A stretch of 64,000 bases of DNA from Cerasibacillus terrae (GCF_008039555.1 NZ_VDUW01000001.1:62001-126000), one strand, 5' to 3'. Positions 1 through 8,869 are shown, counted from the first letter of the stretch. Notes: a model not told the origin generated them from the letters alone. Program-made: numbers and translations.

Positions 1-197
1 AAATGAAAAACAGTAAAATAGCTCATATCTTTATATAAAGTTTATAAAATATATATTTTATATAATTTATATGTGATTTGTATATAATTACTTTGATTAG
101 CTTCAATTTACAAGGGTATATGCTTTTTCCTTTTCGTTATAAAGTATGTTATATTAACCCTTACGTAATTAAAAGATGTGTAAAAGGAGCCATATGG

Positions 198-755
198 ATG
201 GAAGAATTATCTTATCAAATGGAAGAGATGGAACATCAATTTGTTGAAAAAATTGCTGATAATATGCGCACATTCGGTGTTTCAGAAACAATAGGAAGAG
301 TGCTTGGAGTAATTTATATGAACAGAGAACCGATGACATTAGACCAGTTATCGGAAGCAACAGGAATGAGTAAAATGCGCATGAGCCAAGTAGTTCGTGA
401 AATGATAGAGTTAAATATTGCTGAAAAAGTTTTTAAAAAAGGGGTTCGAAAAGATTTAATAAATGTTGAAAGGGATTATTATCAGACATTCATTGCTCTA
501 TTCACATCCAGTTGGCGAAAATCCGTTAGTAAGGGTAGAATGTTTGAACAGCATTTACGTCAACAGTTACAATCAATAAATGAAAACAGGCCACATGACG
601 AAAAACTTGATGATATATCAGAAGAAAAAATGAATGAATTATTGAAAGAAATCAAGTTGTGGTTTGACTATTATAATTGGATTAGTCGTTTAATCGAGTT
701 TTTTGAGTCAGGTGAAATTTTTAAATATGTACCAAAATATATAGAAAAGAAATAA
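198..755 (+). CDS. GbsR/OpcR-family MarR-type transcriptional regulator
   Basis: 185-aa winged-helix repressor-like protein of the GbsR family, which in Bacillus controls choline/glycine betaine uptake or synthesis genes. The HTH lies at about residues 35-75 (SEATGMSKMRMSQVVREM), followed by a long helical C-terminal part. The start is the ATG at 198 because an AAAGGAG ribosome site sits at 183-189; the open frame runs further upstream but has no better site. It stands alone on the plus strand and ends in a hairpin terminator at 822-857. No betaine or choline gene is visible nearby, so the target is unknown. The family call is firm; the ligand is inference. Confidence 0.8.
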   Translation: MEELSYQMEEMEHQFVEKIADNMRTFGVSETIGRVLGVIYMNREPMTLDQLSEATGMSKMRMSQVVREMIELNIAEKVFKKGVRKDLINVERDYYQTFIALFTSSWRKSVSKGRMFEQHLRQQLQSINENRPHDEKLDDISEEKMNELLKEIKLWFDYYNWISRLIEFFESGEIFKYVPKYIEKK

Positions 756-821
756 AGATAATAAAATAATCGAAAAGCTATATTAATGGTAAGTGGGAAC
801 TTTTAACACTTTGAAGGTACT

Positions 822-857
822 AAAAAGCCGATCGATGTTTGAATCAATCGGCTTTTT
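822..857. terminator. Bidirectional hairpin terminator
   Basis: An 11-bp stem (AAAAAGCCGAT / ATCGGCTTTTT) closes a short loop and has T-runs on both sides. It lies between the convergent regulator gene and maf, and can serve both. Confidence 0.75.
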
Positions 858-973
858 CATATGTGAGATATTTTCCTATAGTAAACAATAATCTATTAGT
901 TTTGTGTTTTACATTTACACTTTGTTTCCAATCCAATTGTTGACTTTAGAAAACTAAAATCATGGTCTTTGGA

Positions 974-1549
974 TTATTTCCAAGTGCCTCCATCAAATTC
1001 TCTAAGCTCTCTCACCACACGCGAAATAGGGAGTCCGACAACATTATAATAATCTCCAATAATTTGCTTGACAAACATCGCTCCGATGCTTTGAATGCCG
1101 TAAGCACCAGCTTTATCATAAGGTTCATCTGTAGATAGATACCAATCGATTTCATCTTCTTTTAAAGGCCAAAATTCAACCATAGTTCGTTCAACAAATA
1201 TTTTGCTTTCCTCTGTAGAACGAATCATGACCCCAGTAAAAACCTCGTGAACACTTCCACTTAACCTAGAAATCATCTGATAAGCATCTTCCTTACTCTT
1301 TGGCTTTTCAAATATTTTTTGTTTGTAAGATACAACCGTATCAGCAGTCAAGATTACTTCATTTTCATGTGAAATAGGTACATTGTGTCCTTTTAGAGTG
1401 GCTAATTGTTTTACTTTTTCCATTGGATCATTTGTTTTGATTTGTGATTCATCGATATTTGGTTTTCGAATTGTAAATGAAATTCCCACTTGGTTTAACA
1501 ATTCTTGTCTTCTTGGTGAAGATGACGCAAGAATTAATTTTTTTGACAT
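974..1549 (-). CDS. maf: Maf family nucleoside triphosphate pyrophosphatase
   Basis: 191-aa Maf/Ham1-superfamily protein. It has the N-terminal SSSPRR signature (residues 9-14), the central TADTVV segment and the GAYGIQ motif near residue 147. Maf enzymes hydrolyse non-canonical or canonical NTPs to NMPs in the cytoplasm and are linked to septum formation in Bacillus. The length equals the family norm. An AGGAGG ribosome site precedes the ATG. In B. subtilis maf lies by radC/mreB; here it is separate, upstream of a gene relic and rpoN. Confidence 0.92.
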   Translation of the reverse strand: MSKKLILASSSPRRQELLNQVGISFTIRKPNIDESQIKTNDPMEKVKQLATLKGHNVPISHENEVILTADTVVSYKQKIFEKPKSKEDAYQMISRLSGSVHEVFTGVMIRSTEESKIFVERTMVEFWPLKEDEIDWYLSTDEPYDKAGAYGIQSIGAMFVKQIIGDYYNVVGLPISRVVRELREFDGGTWK

Positions 1550-1606
1550 ATTTAAGTCCTCCTATAGGGGTGACTACTTTTTCGTCAATCTTATCATTTT
1601 AGTTAA

Positions 1607-1800
1607 CACATCTCCATCCCTAACAAAGCAGGGGGGTCATTGGCAGATAATATTGTTCCTCGTCTAGTAACGGAATTAGTTAAAAGTGTAGAAGAAGGTA
1701 AATTTGATCGTGCGTGGGAAATATATGATAAAATCTTACCTTTTGCAAGATAGCGAGTACTATGGATCTACTAATTATTTCATGCCTATGCAAGAGAAAA
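1607..1800 (+). pseudogene. Relic resembling the C-terminal part of a dihydrodipicolinate synthase/NAL-family protein
   Basis: Plus-strand translation between maf and rpoN gives a stretch reading SLADNIVPRLVTEL then VKSVEEGKFDRAWEIYDKI, ending at a stop at 1751-1753. This resembles the NIVP..L..EL...GD...A region of DapA-family proteins. A +1 frame continues with EYYGSTNYFMPMQ. No start region or remaining domain is present, so this looks like a frame-disrupted remnant. A 37-aa independent peptide starting at TTG 1640, with a G-rich site before it, is the alternative. Recognition is from memory of the family only. Confidence 0.4.
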
Positions 1801-1837
1801 ATGGGTATTTCTCACCGCAAAAAGATAGTTGTATTAT

Positions 1838-3151
1838 TTAAATAATTTGTTTTCGTTTTGAAGATGAAGGAATATTTAGTTCTTCTCGGTATTTGGCAAT
1901 TGTTCGACGCGAAACAGTTATCCCATTTTCCTCTTTTATTTTATCTGCTAATTTTTGGTCTGAAAGAGCTTTTTGGCGATCTTCTTCATGGATTAATTGT
2001 TTAAGAATAACCTTCACTTGAGCAGATGAAGCATAATCTGTACCGTTCTTTTTTAGTTTTGAAGAGAATAATTTATTCATTTCAAAGGAACCAACAGGCG
2101 TACAAATAATTTTATTACTTACTGCTCTACTTACTGTTGATTCATGCATATTAATTTCATTAGCTACTTCCTTTAATGTCATCGGCATAAGTTGTGAAAA
2201 ACCTTGTTTTAAAAAGCCTGGTTGCATCTTGATGACTGTGTTTGTTATTTTCATCATGGTAGTTCTTCTTTGCTCAATGCTATTCATCAACCACATGTAA
2301 CTATTATATTTGGACTGAATATATGATGAAGTTTGTGGATGGCTGTTTTTTAGATGTAAATAGTTTTGGTTTATTTTGATTTTAGGTAAGAAGTGATCAC
2401 CTAATAATATTTTATATTCCTCATTTTCTTTTTTAATTGTTAGGTCTGGTAATAAGTAGTTTGGTTCATTATTGAAAAGACCAGCATATGGCCTTGGGTT
2501 TAAGGTGGAAATAGCTTTGGCAATCTGTTTAACCTCTGTTAAAGTTAGTTCTGATTTTTGTGAAATATCATGCCACTTTTTATCAGCAAGTTCAGTTAAA
2601 TAATGTTCTATAATATGTTTTATTAGTGGTTTCTCTGGAAAATAGTGTTCTGCTTGCAAAAGTAAGCATTCTTTTAAATTTCTAGCTCCTACACCAATAG
2701 GTTCCAGTTTATGTAGCAGGGGTAATGTTGTTTTAATTTTTACTTCATTTTTATTTAATTGTGAAGCTAATTCTTGTGTACTAAACGTTAAGTAACCATT
2801 GTCATCTAAATTAAGAATGATGTATTGTAAAATGGTGCGTTTCTCGTTATCAATTTTTAGATATTTAATTTGTTCAAGTAAGTCTTCTATAAGATGATTT
2901 TGATTTTGTGCGATTAAGGGAATCGGATCAATGTGGTTGTTTTGTTTTGAAGTAGTCTGTAAATGGAAATCTAATCCTTGTTGATATTCAAGTTCAGGTT
3001 CTTCTAATTCAATTAAGGGATTTTCAATAGCTTGATTTTGAATGAATTCCAACAGGTCTATTGTGTTGTATTGGATAAGTGCAATTGCTTGCCTTAATTC
3101 CGCTGTCATTGTTAATTTGGTTGTTTGCTTTTGAAATAATCCAATCTGCAT
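1838..3151 (-). CDS. rpoN: RNA polymerase sigma-54 factor (SigL/RpoN)
   Basis: 437-aa sigma-54. It has the Gln/Leu-rich region I at residues 1-50 (activator interaction), the core-binding middle, the HTH (ANEINMHESTVSRAVSNK) and the C-terminal RpoN box (SRRTIAKYRE) that contacts the -24 element. The start is ATG 3151, preceded at a good distance by GGAGGTG; an upstream in-frame GTG at 3160 lies inside that ribosome site and is rejected. The length matches Bacillus SigL (about 436 aa). No enhancer-binding protein or clear TGGCAC-N5-TTGCA promoter was found in this window, so its targets must lie elsewhere. Confidence 0.95.
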   Translation of the reverse strand: MQIGLFQKQTTKLTMTAELRQAIALIQYNTIDLLEFIQNQAIENPLIELEEPELEYQQGLDFHLQTTSKQNNHIDPIPLIAQNQNHLIEDLLEQIKYLKIDNEKRTILQYIILNLDDNGYLTFSTQELASQLNKNEVKIKTTLPLLHKLEPIGVGARNLKECLLLQAEHYFPEKPLIKHIIEHYLTELADKKWHDISQKSELTLTEVKQIAKAISTLNPRPYAGLFNNEPNYLLPDLTIKKENEEYKILLGDHFLPKIKINQNYLHLKNSHPQTSSYIQSKYNSYMWLMNSIEQRRTTMMKITNTVIKMQPGFLKQGFSQLMPMTLKEVANEINMHESTVSRAVSNKIICTPVGSFEMNKLFSSKLKKNGTDYASSAQVKVILKQLIHEEDRQKALSDQKLADKIKEENGITVSRRTIAKYREELNIPSSSKRKQII

Positions 3152-3368
3152 ATTTTTCACCTCCGTAAATGTATACGCTTACAAAAGTGTGTATATAATA
3201 AAATCTTTACTCCATTTTATAGAGTAATTATAAAAATGTACAGTGGGATTTAATTACAAGTAATCCGAGCTTGTTATAAATATAGTCTTTTCAAAAGTTA
3301 CCTAAACCTTTTAACCTTCTTTATTTTATGTCACAATTAAGAAAGGAACATATATTGGAGGTTGACAA

Positions 3369-4151
3369 ATGAGACGGAACATTGGGTTAATTGGTGTAGG
3401 TGCGATTGGGAACTTTTTATTAAAGGAAATAAATCGAGATAAGGCTCATGGTATAAAAATCGAAAGTGTTTTGGTAAGGGACCGAAGAAAGTATGAATCA
3501 CTTCAATCAGAATTTAATGTAACATTGTATACTGAATTAAATGAATTTTTATGTTCTAATATTGATATCGTTGTCGAAGCGGCAAACGTTGAAGCGGTAA
3601 AAACAATATTACCTAAAGCTATTAAAGAAAAAGATACCATAATCATTAGTATTGGTGCGCTAGCTGATGAATATTTCAGGCAGCATGTGCTTCATTTAGC
3701 AAATATCCATCAACATACTATTTATCTACCATCTGGTGCAATTGGTGGGCTTGATTTACTGCAAAATGCACAAACACTAGGTACAGTGAAAGAAGTATCG
3801 TTAACAACACGAAAACCAGCAAATTCATTGGTTGACCATGCTATTATGGATGAGGTTGTTGTTTTTGAAGGGAAAGCTGCAGATGCAATTAAACAATTCC
3901 CGAAAAATATTAATGTATCGATTGTTTTATCGCTTGCTGGTATAGGAATTGATAAAACAAAAGTGACAATCATTGCAGATCCACATGTCGATAAAAATAA
4001 TCATCAGGTAGAAATAAAGGGAGATTTTGGTTCAGCCACATTTTCTATCAAAAATAATTCATTACCCGACAATCCAAAAACAAGTTATTTAGCAGCAATG
4101 AGTATTTTAGGAACATTAAAACGAATAAATGGAAATGTGAAAATAGGTTAA
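3369..4151 (+). CDS. nadX: L-aspartate dehydrogenase (NadX-type)
   Basis: 260-aa NAD(P)-binding oxidoreductase. It has an N-terminal Rossmann motif (GLIGVGAIG, residues 6-14) and a C-terminal DUF108 domain carrying the family His in NSLVDHAIMDE (about residue 156). NadX-type enzymes oxidise L-aspartate to iminoaspartate, feeding NAD synthesis, or run in reverse to make aspartate. GGAGG precedes the ATG. The gene is divergent from rpoN with about 210 bp between. No nadA/nadC neighbour is seen, so a role in NAD synthesis is not shown by context. Confidence 0.75.
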   Translation: MRRNIGLIGVGAIGNFLLKEINRDKAHGIKIESVLVRDRRKYESLQSEFNVTLYTELNEFLCSNIDIVVEAANVEAVKTILPKAIKEKDTIIISIGALADEYFRQHVLHLANIHQHTIYLPSGAIGGLDLLQNAQTLGTVKEVSLTTRKPANSLVDHAIMDEVVVFEGKAADAIKQFPKNINVSIVLSLAGIGIDKTKVTIIADPHVDKNNHQVEIKGDFGSATFSIKNNSLPDNPKTSYLAAMSILGTLKRINGNVKIG

Positions 4152-4355
4152 ACAGAAGTTTTCTCCAATGAACATCACAAATCTCATATAGCTTCTTTAT
4201 TTCTTTAGGAATAAATGTGAAAAATATCAGGTAATAGTGTAGGACATAACGAAGTATTAGTCGAAACAGATGGTCATGGTAGATGGTTTAGATGGATGTT
4301 ATAATGAGAGAAATTACACGTCACACAACATGTAAGATTCACTATTTGCAGAATA

Positions 4356-4393
4356 AATTAATGCCTGTCTCTATATAGGAGGCAGGCATTTCT
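4356..4393. terminator. Hairpin terminator between nadX and hemQ
   Basis: AATGCCTG pairs with CAGGCATT across a short loop, followed by TTTCTTT on the plus strand. It lies 27 bases beyond the hemQ stop and 205 bases beyond nadX. The 200 bases between nadX and this hairpin hold nothing I can name. Confidence 0.55.
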
Positions 4394-4420
4394 TTAATAA
4401 CTGGGAGAAAACTATAAATG

Positions 4421-5167
4421 TTATTTCACAGAAAAAAATGGATTAATTTCTTCATTAGGTAAGTGACAACCAATATAGAATGATCCGAATACACCATATT
4501 TTGCACTTACTTCATCAAATCTTGTATCGTAAATCAACTTTTTAAATTGCAATGGGTCATCACAAAAGAGGGTTACACCCCACTCATAATCATCCAATCC
4601 CATGGAACCTGTTATAATTCGCTTTACATCTTCTGTAAATGGCTTTGCTGTTTTAATGTGATCAAACATCATTCTTCCGCGCTCATCTTTTGGTAATTGG
4701 AACCAGTTATTTGTTTCCCCACGAAGTTTACTCATCGGGTAAAAGCAAACATAGTCTGTCTTAAAGATTTTTGGATATAGTTTGCTTAACATATTTTGGT
4801 CTTCATAAGGATTTTTTGTGGGTTTTGTATAAGAGCTTTTTTCAATAATGGATAAAAAAGAATAAGCCGGTTTCGTGTAGTGAGCAAGTGCTGTTTTATT
4901 GAATTCGTTTTCTAGTTTGTTGATATCTTTCATTGTTGGACGAAGCACCATAAACATTAAATCGGCTTTCTGGCTAACAATAGAAAATAAACCATGACTG
5001 CCTTGTTTGTTATCTTCTATTTCTTGCCATTTATGAAGTAAGGAATGAAATTGTTCTAATGCTTTTTCTCGCTCTGAAGCTGATGCTGCTTGCCATTTTT
5101 CCCAATCGATTGTTCTGAAATCATGTAATGCATACCAACCATCATATGTTTCAACGGTTTCTACCAT
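4421..5167 (-). CDS. hemQ: Coproheme decarboxylase HemQ (chlorite dismutase-like)
   Basis: 248-aa HemQ of the Gram-positive coproporphyrin-dependent haem pathway, which converts Fe-coproporphyrin III to haem b with peroxide. Visible marks are the active-site Tyr in CFYPMSKLRGE, the haem-ligand His in RMMFDHIKTAKPF, and the ferredoxin-like duplicated fold typical of the family. The start is ATG 5167, with AGGAG at 5176-5180; an upstream GTG lies inside the ribosome site. A dyad TGTGA-N6-TCAC lies 70-85 bases upstream, suggesting CRP/FNR-family control. Confidence 0.93.
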   Translation of the reverse strand: MVETVETYDGWYALHDFRTIDWEKWQAASASEREKALEQFHSLLHKWQEIEDNKQGSHGLFSIVSQKADLMFMVLRPTMKDINKLENEFNKTALAHYTKPAYSFLSIIEKSSYTKPTKNPYEDQNMLSKLYPKIFKTDYVCFYPMSKLRGETNNWFQLPKDERGRMMFDHIKTAKPFTEDVKRIITGSMGLDDYEWGVTLFCDDPLQFKKLIYDTRFDEVSAKYGVFGSFYIGCHLPNEEINPFFSVK

Positions 5168-5236
5168 ATTTATCACTCCTAAAAGGATTCAATCGAGCTT
5201 CTATATCTTAGCTTAATCCTATTTTTAATCTTTCTG

Positions 5237-5252
5237 TGTGACATATATCACG
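5237..5252. promoter_or_regulatory. FNR/CRP-type box upstream of hemQ
   Basis: TGTGA-CATATA-TCACG differs by one base from the TGTGA-N6-TCACA consensus bound by Bacillus Fnr and related CRP-family regulators. It lies 70-85 bases upstream of the hemQ start. No regulator gene is in the window; the assignment rests on the motif only. Confidence 0.45.
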
Positions 5253-5364
5253 TCTTTAAAGGGAACTTGTGAATTTTATGTTACATCTCCATTGATTCTG
5301 TTATTTATTCTTACTCAAGGGAATAATTGTATGATATAGCGTTATTTCATTCCTTCTTAAAATC

Positions 5365-5395
5365 AAAAAAATCTCCTAGTTACATACTAGGAGAC
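5365..5395 (-). terminator. Terminator of the tandem cytochrome genes
   Basis: A 9-bp perfect stem (TCTCCTAGT / ACTAGGAGA) with a 5-base loop is followed on the minus strand by a run of seven T. It sits about 95 bases past the stop of the 5491-6369 cytochrome. The remaining sequence between 5253 and 5490 shows no further feature. Confidence 0.75.
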
Positions 5396-5490
5396 TTATG
5401 GGGTAATTTATGTTGGTGAGAGTTTAAAAACTGTAATATTTATGTTTATCCATATATAGAAAAATAGACCACCCATTGTTGATTCACTAC

Positions 5491-6369
5491 TTAATTGCCT
5501 ATTTGTCCCCAATCAAACGTTCCTTTGCGAATCTTTTTTCGTTTATCTTTTGTGATTATATCTGTTGGTTTACCACCATGAGGCCAATCTGAGTCATGTC
5601 CTTTCCATTCAGGACGTTCTTTTGATAATAAAAATGCAGCAAGGTCTATTGCTTCTTGGTCTGTTAATGAACCGGCATCATCTTTTGGCATATTCTTTTG
5701 AATATAGTCCGTCATGATAAACAGACGATTCATACTTGCACCATCATTAAATGAACCTTCACCCCATAAAGCTGGACCAGAATTTGCTCCAGTACCTGAT
5801 CCGTCAGCAGCATGGCAAGATAGACAATTCTTTTCGGCATAAAGTTTTTCACCATGATCGATACTTGATTCACTGAATTCAAGACTAGATTCTTCCTTAT
5901 CCGAGTAAATATCTTTATAAACAGGAATATCTTGAGAGATATAGGTTAAGTATGCGATGATTGAACGCATATCTTCTCCGTCGTATTCAAGTTTATTTCC
6001 ATTTAGGCTACGGACCATACATTGGTTAATTCTTTCTTCAAGTGTCACAACAGCGCCTTCTCGTTCTTGATATTTTGGGTATTGTGTTGTTATTCCTACA
6101 AGTGATGCATTTTTAGCAAGCCCGCCATCTGCATGACAACTCATACAAGATAGTTCATTTCCAACATCATCAGGGAGGACAGTGTTTGTTTCATTAAATG
6201 CTTTTTCGCCGTGTTCTATATATGGCGTCATTGGATCATCTTTATCTAAATCAGCTACAGATGGGGGACCAGTAACCTTATCTACTTCTTTTGTTGTATC
6301 CTTGGAACATGCAGTAAATAGGATGATTAAAATAAGTAAATTAATCCACAGCCCCTTGTTTTTTAACAT
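5491..6369 (-). CDS. TsdA-like diheme cytochrome c lipoprotein, copy 1
   Basis: 292-aa exported lipoprotein. It has a signal peptide with lipobox LFTAC near residue 21, then two cytochrome c domains: CMSCH in GNELSCMSCHADGG and CLSCH in KNCLSCHAADGSG. Between them lies RINQCMVRSLNG, matching the thiosulfate dehydrogenase (TsdA) segment whose Cys is the unusual distal ligand of haem 1. FNDGASMNR and a KNMP methionine segment follow haem 2. TsdA oxidises thiosulfate to tetrathionate or the reverse. ATG 6369 is chosen because AAGGAG precedes it; an upstream ATG at 6387 lacks this. Only 25 bases separate it from copy 2, so they form one operon. The substrate is inferred. Confidence 0.7.
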   Translation of the reverse strand: MLKNKGLWINLLILIILFTACSKDTTKEVDKVTGPPSVADLDKDDPMTPYIEHGEKAFNETNTVLPDDVGNELSCMSCHADGGLAKNASLVGITTQYPKYQEREGAVVTLEERINQCMVRSLNGNKLEYDGEDMRSIIAYLTYISQDIPVYKDIYSDKEESSLEFSESSIDHGEKLYAEKNCLSCHAADGSGTGANSGPALWGEGSFNDGASMNRLFIMTDYIQKNMPKDDAGSLTDQEAIDLAAFLLSKERPEWKGHDSDWPHGGKPTDIITKDKRKKIRKGTFDWGQIGN

Positions 6370-6394
6370 AAGCTCACTCCTTGTCATCTATTCA

Positions 6395-7321
6395 TTACTT
6401 TTCATGTTTATATTTTTTCTTTGGAATAATATTATCTAATTTTGTCCAATCAAATGTTCCGTTACGAATTTTTTCACGACGATCTTGTGTAATAATATCT
6501 GTTGGTCGTCCGCCAGCTTCCCAATCCGTATCATGCCCCCTCCAAACTGGGCGTTCATGTGATAGGATGAAAGCAGCTATATCTGCTGCTTCTTGATCTG
6601 TTAAAGAATTTGGATCATATTTTGGCATATAATTTTTAATAAAGCCAGCAGCATTTGAAAGGCGATTCATCCCAGCACCATCATTAAATGAACCTTCACC
6701 CCATAAAGCTGGACCGATATTCATTCCTTTACCAGATCCGTCGATTGCATGACAAGCTAAACAGTTTTTCTCCTCATATAGTGCCTGACCATTTTCCACG
6801 TCAGGTTCAGGGATTTTTTCCATTTTTTTGTTGCCAAGCCATTCTGTTTCTTCTTCAACTATTCCTTCAGAAACATGTGTTAAATATGCAGTGATTGCTC
6901 GCATTTCCTCACTTTCATATTCAAGTGGTTCACCGTTCATACTACGTAGCATACATCCATTTACACGGTCCTCAATTGTGAAGATGGTATTTTCTCGTGG
7001 ACGAAAGGCCGGATAGTTTGTTGTTACTCCGACCATGGATATTGTATTTGATAAACCGCCATCTGCATGGCAGCTCGCACAAGATAATTCATTACCAGTT
7101 TTTTCAGGTAATACGACACTTGTTTCACTAAATATCTCTTCTCCATATTTTATATAGGGTGTCATTGGGTCAGTTGGATCTAAATCCTCAAGGGCAGGGA
7201 CATCGTCTGGGATTCCAATTTCCTCCTCTTTACTTCCATCTTGTGAACAAGCTGCAACGAGCAGAACAATCATCAATAACATGTAAAAAAAGTATCTGAT
7301 TACGTCGCATAATCCATCCAC
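6395..7321 (-). CDS. TsdA-like diheme cytochrome c lipoprotein, copy 2 (5' end possibly frameshifted)
   Basis: About 305-aa paralogue of copies 1 and 3: lipobox LVAAC, CASCH and CLACH haem motifs, and the intervening RVNGCMLRSMNG with the candidate Cys haem ligand. The N-terminus is odd. The in-frame start is a GTG (7321) inside the ribosome site, giving a poor signal peptide (MDGLCDVIRYFF). A well-placed ATG at 7310, behind AAAGGTGG, encodes a basic MRRNQ start but is one base out of frame. The two frames would join if the 7-base homopolymer at 7285-7291 were six. This may be a sequencing error, slippage, or a real defect. The mature part is intact. Confidence 0.65.
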   Translation of the reverse strand: MDGLCDVIRYFFYMLLMIVLLVAACSQDGSKEEEIGIPDDVPALEDLDPTDPMTPYIKYGEEIFSETSVVLPEKTGNELSCASCHADGGLSNTISMVGVTTNYPAFRPRENTIFTIEDRVNGCMLRSMNGEPLEYESEEMRAITAYLTHVSEGIVEEETEWLGNKKMEKIPEPDVENGQALYEEKNCLACHAIDGSGKGMNIGPALWGEGSFNDGAGMNRLSNAAGFIKNYMPKYDPNSLTDQEAADIAAFILSHERPVWRGHDTDWEAGGRPTDIITQDRREKIRNGTFDWTKLDNIIPKKKYKHEK

Positions 7322-7560
7322 CTTTCTATTCTTATTTTCCTAAAAACGGGTCCAGTATAATTGTATTGTTAAAGTATTTAGAATATTAGTGGTTCCGTTA
7401 AACATATGAAATCAATAAGCGTGGAATTAAGGGATAAATTACTTTCAATTAAAATGTATATAACAATGTTTTGATGGCAAACTGTAAATGTTAAGAGGTG
7501 CAGTTTTCATCATTTTTCTTTATATCTGATGAAAACAAATATTTAAATGGAGGACATCTT

Positions 7561-8718
7561 ATGGCTAATAAACAAATTACTTTTCAAGTGCCTTCACTTA
7601 ACTTGTTTGGTGCAGGGTGTGTAAATGAGGTTGGTACACGACTACAAGGTCTTGGTGTGAAAAAACCTTTACTTGTTACAGATGAGGGATTACACAAGCT
7701 CGGTGTACCAGATAAAATTTCGGAAATCATTCGTGAGGCAGGTATTGATGTTAGTATTTTTCCGAAAGCAGAACCGAACCCAACGGATAAAAACGTAGAA
7801 GAAGGTTTAAAAGCATTTCAGGCGGCAAATTGTGATAGTGTTGTAACACTTGGTGGGGGGAGTTCCCATGATGCTGGAAAGGCAATTGCACTTGTAGCGG
7901 CAAATGGTGGGAAAATTGAAGACTATGAAGGTGTCGATAAATCGAAAAAACCAATGGTTCCATTAGTTGGTATTAATACAACTGCAGGAACTGGTAGTGA
8001 ATTAACAAAATTTACGATTATTACAGATACAGAGCGAAAAGTGAAAATGGCTATTATTGATAAACATGTTACGCCAACATTTTCTGTGAATGATCCAGAA
8101 CTAATGGCTGGAATGCCATCTGGATTAACAGCTGCAACTGGACTTGATGCATTAACACATGCGATTGAGGCATACGTTGCAACAGATGCTACGCCAATTA
8201 CAGATGCCCTTGCAATTCAAGCGATGCAGCTTGTATCAAAATATTTACCACGTGCAGTAGCAAATGGACAAGATATGGAAGCACGTGAAAAAATGGCATA
8301 CGCACAATCACTTGCAGGAATGGCGTTTAACAATGCTGGGTTAGGATATGTTCATGCAATTGCACACCAATTTGGTGGTTTTTACAACTTCCCACACGGT
8401 GTATGTAATGCCATTCTTCTACCACATGTTTGTCAGTATAACCTTATTTCGAATGTTGAGCGCTATGCAGATATCGCAGCATTTTTAGGTGAAAATGTGG
8501 AAGGTTTAAGTAATTATGATGCAGCCCTAATAGGAATCGATACAATTGTCCAAATGGGGCGTAATCTCGGCATACCTTCAGGATTTAAAGAAATGGGTGC
8601 AAAAGAAGAGGATATCCCAACATTAGCCGAAAATGCAATGAAAGACGTGTCTGGACTAACAAACCCACGAAAACCTAAAAAAGAAGAAGTAGAACAAATA
8701 ATTAGAAATGCTATGTAA
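7561..8718 (+). CDS. NAD-dependent iron-containing alcohol dehydrogenase, methanol dehydrogenase-like
   Basis: 385-aa group III Fe-ADH. The NAD motif GGGSSHDAGKA lies near residue 97; metal ligands are seen in GLDALTHAIEAYV (Asp, His) and AHQFGGFYNFPHGVCNA (two His). The length and long stretches such as FPKAEPNPTDKNV and INTTAGTGSELTKFTIITDT match, from memory, the Bacillus methanolicus NAD-dependent methanol dehydrogenase. It probably oxidises short primary alcohols (ethanol to butanol, possibly methanol) in the cytoplasm. ATG 7561 follows GGAGG at 7551-7555; the frame extends upstream without a better start. It is monocistronic with a strong terminator. No formaldehyde assimilation gene is visible here. 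Confidence 0.85.
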   Translation: MANKQITFQVPSLNLFGAGCVNEVGTRLQGLGVKKPLLVTDEGLHKLGVPDKISEIIREAGIDVSIFPKAEPNPTDKNVEEGLKAFQAANCDSVVTLGGGSSHDAGKAIALVAANGGKIEDYEGVDKSKKPMVPLVGINTTAGTGSELTKFTIITDTERKVKMAIIDKHVTPTFSVNDPELMAGMPSGLTAATGLDALTHAIEAYVATDATPITDALAIQAMQLVSKYLPRAVANGQDMEAREKMAYAQSLAGMAFNNAGLGYVHAIAHQFGGFYNFPHGVCNAILLPHVCQYNLISNVERYADIAAFLGENVEGLSNYDAALIGIDTIVQMGRNLGIPSGFKEMGAKEEDIPTLAENAMKDVSGLTNPRKPKKEEVEQIIRNAM

Positions 8719-8722
8719 ATAA

Positions 8723-8757
8723 AAACGCCCCTTTGATTGTATCAAAGGGGCGTTTCT
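8723..8757 (+). terminator. Strong terminator of the Fe-ADH gene
   Basis: A 15-bp perfect stem (AAACGCCCCTTTGAT and its complement) closes a 3-base loop, directly after the stop codon. Only a short T stretch follows. Confidence 0.85.
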
Positions 8758-8793
8758 GATAGTTGATAAGCATGCTCATTTTGGAAAAATTGG

Positions 8794-8850
8794 TGAGTGT
8801 GGTCACGAATAACTATGAATCGTGCGTGCTTTTGCTGAAATCTGGATTAA
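8794..8850 (+). repeat. Diverged outlying unit of the 52-bp repeat
   Basis: This stretch (TGGTCACGAATAACTATG, then AATCGTGCGTGC, then GCTGAAATCTGG) matches one diverged unit of the tandem array at 9081-9235. It is cut off from the array by the IS256-type relic, so the relic seems to have landed inside an older array. Confidence 0.55.
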
Positions 8851-8869
8851 GTCTATATAATTGTGTAAA

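Noticed and set aside
1383-1667. Plus-strand frame across the start of maf
   Set aside because: A shadow of maf in another frame without a ribosome site.
4152-4355. Short frame reading EVLVETDGHGRWFRW downstream of nadX
   Set aside because: No start, no ribosome site and no family resemblance; treated as non-coding.
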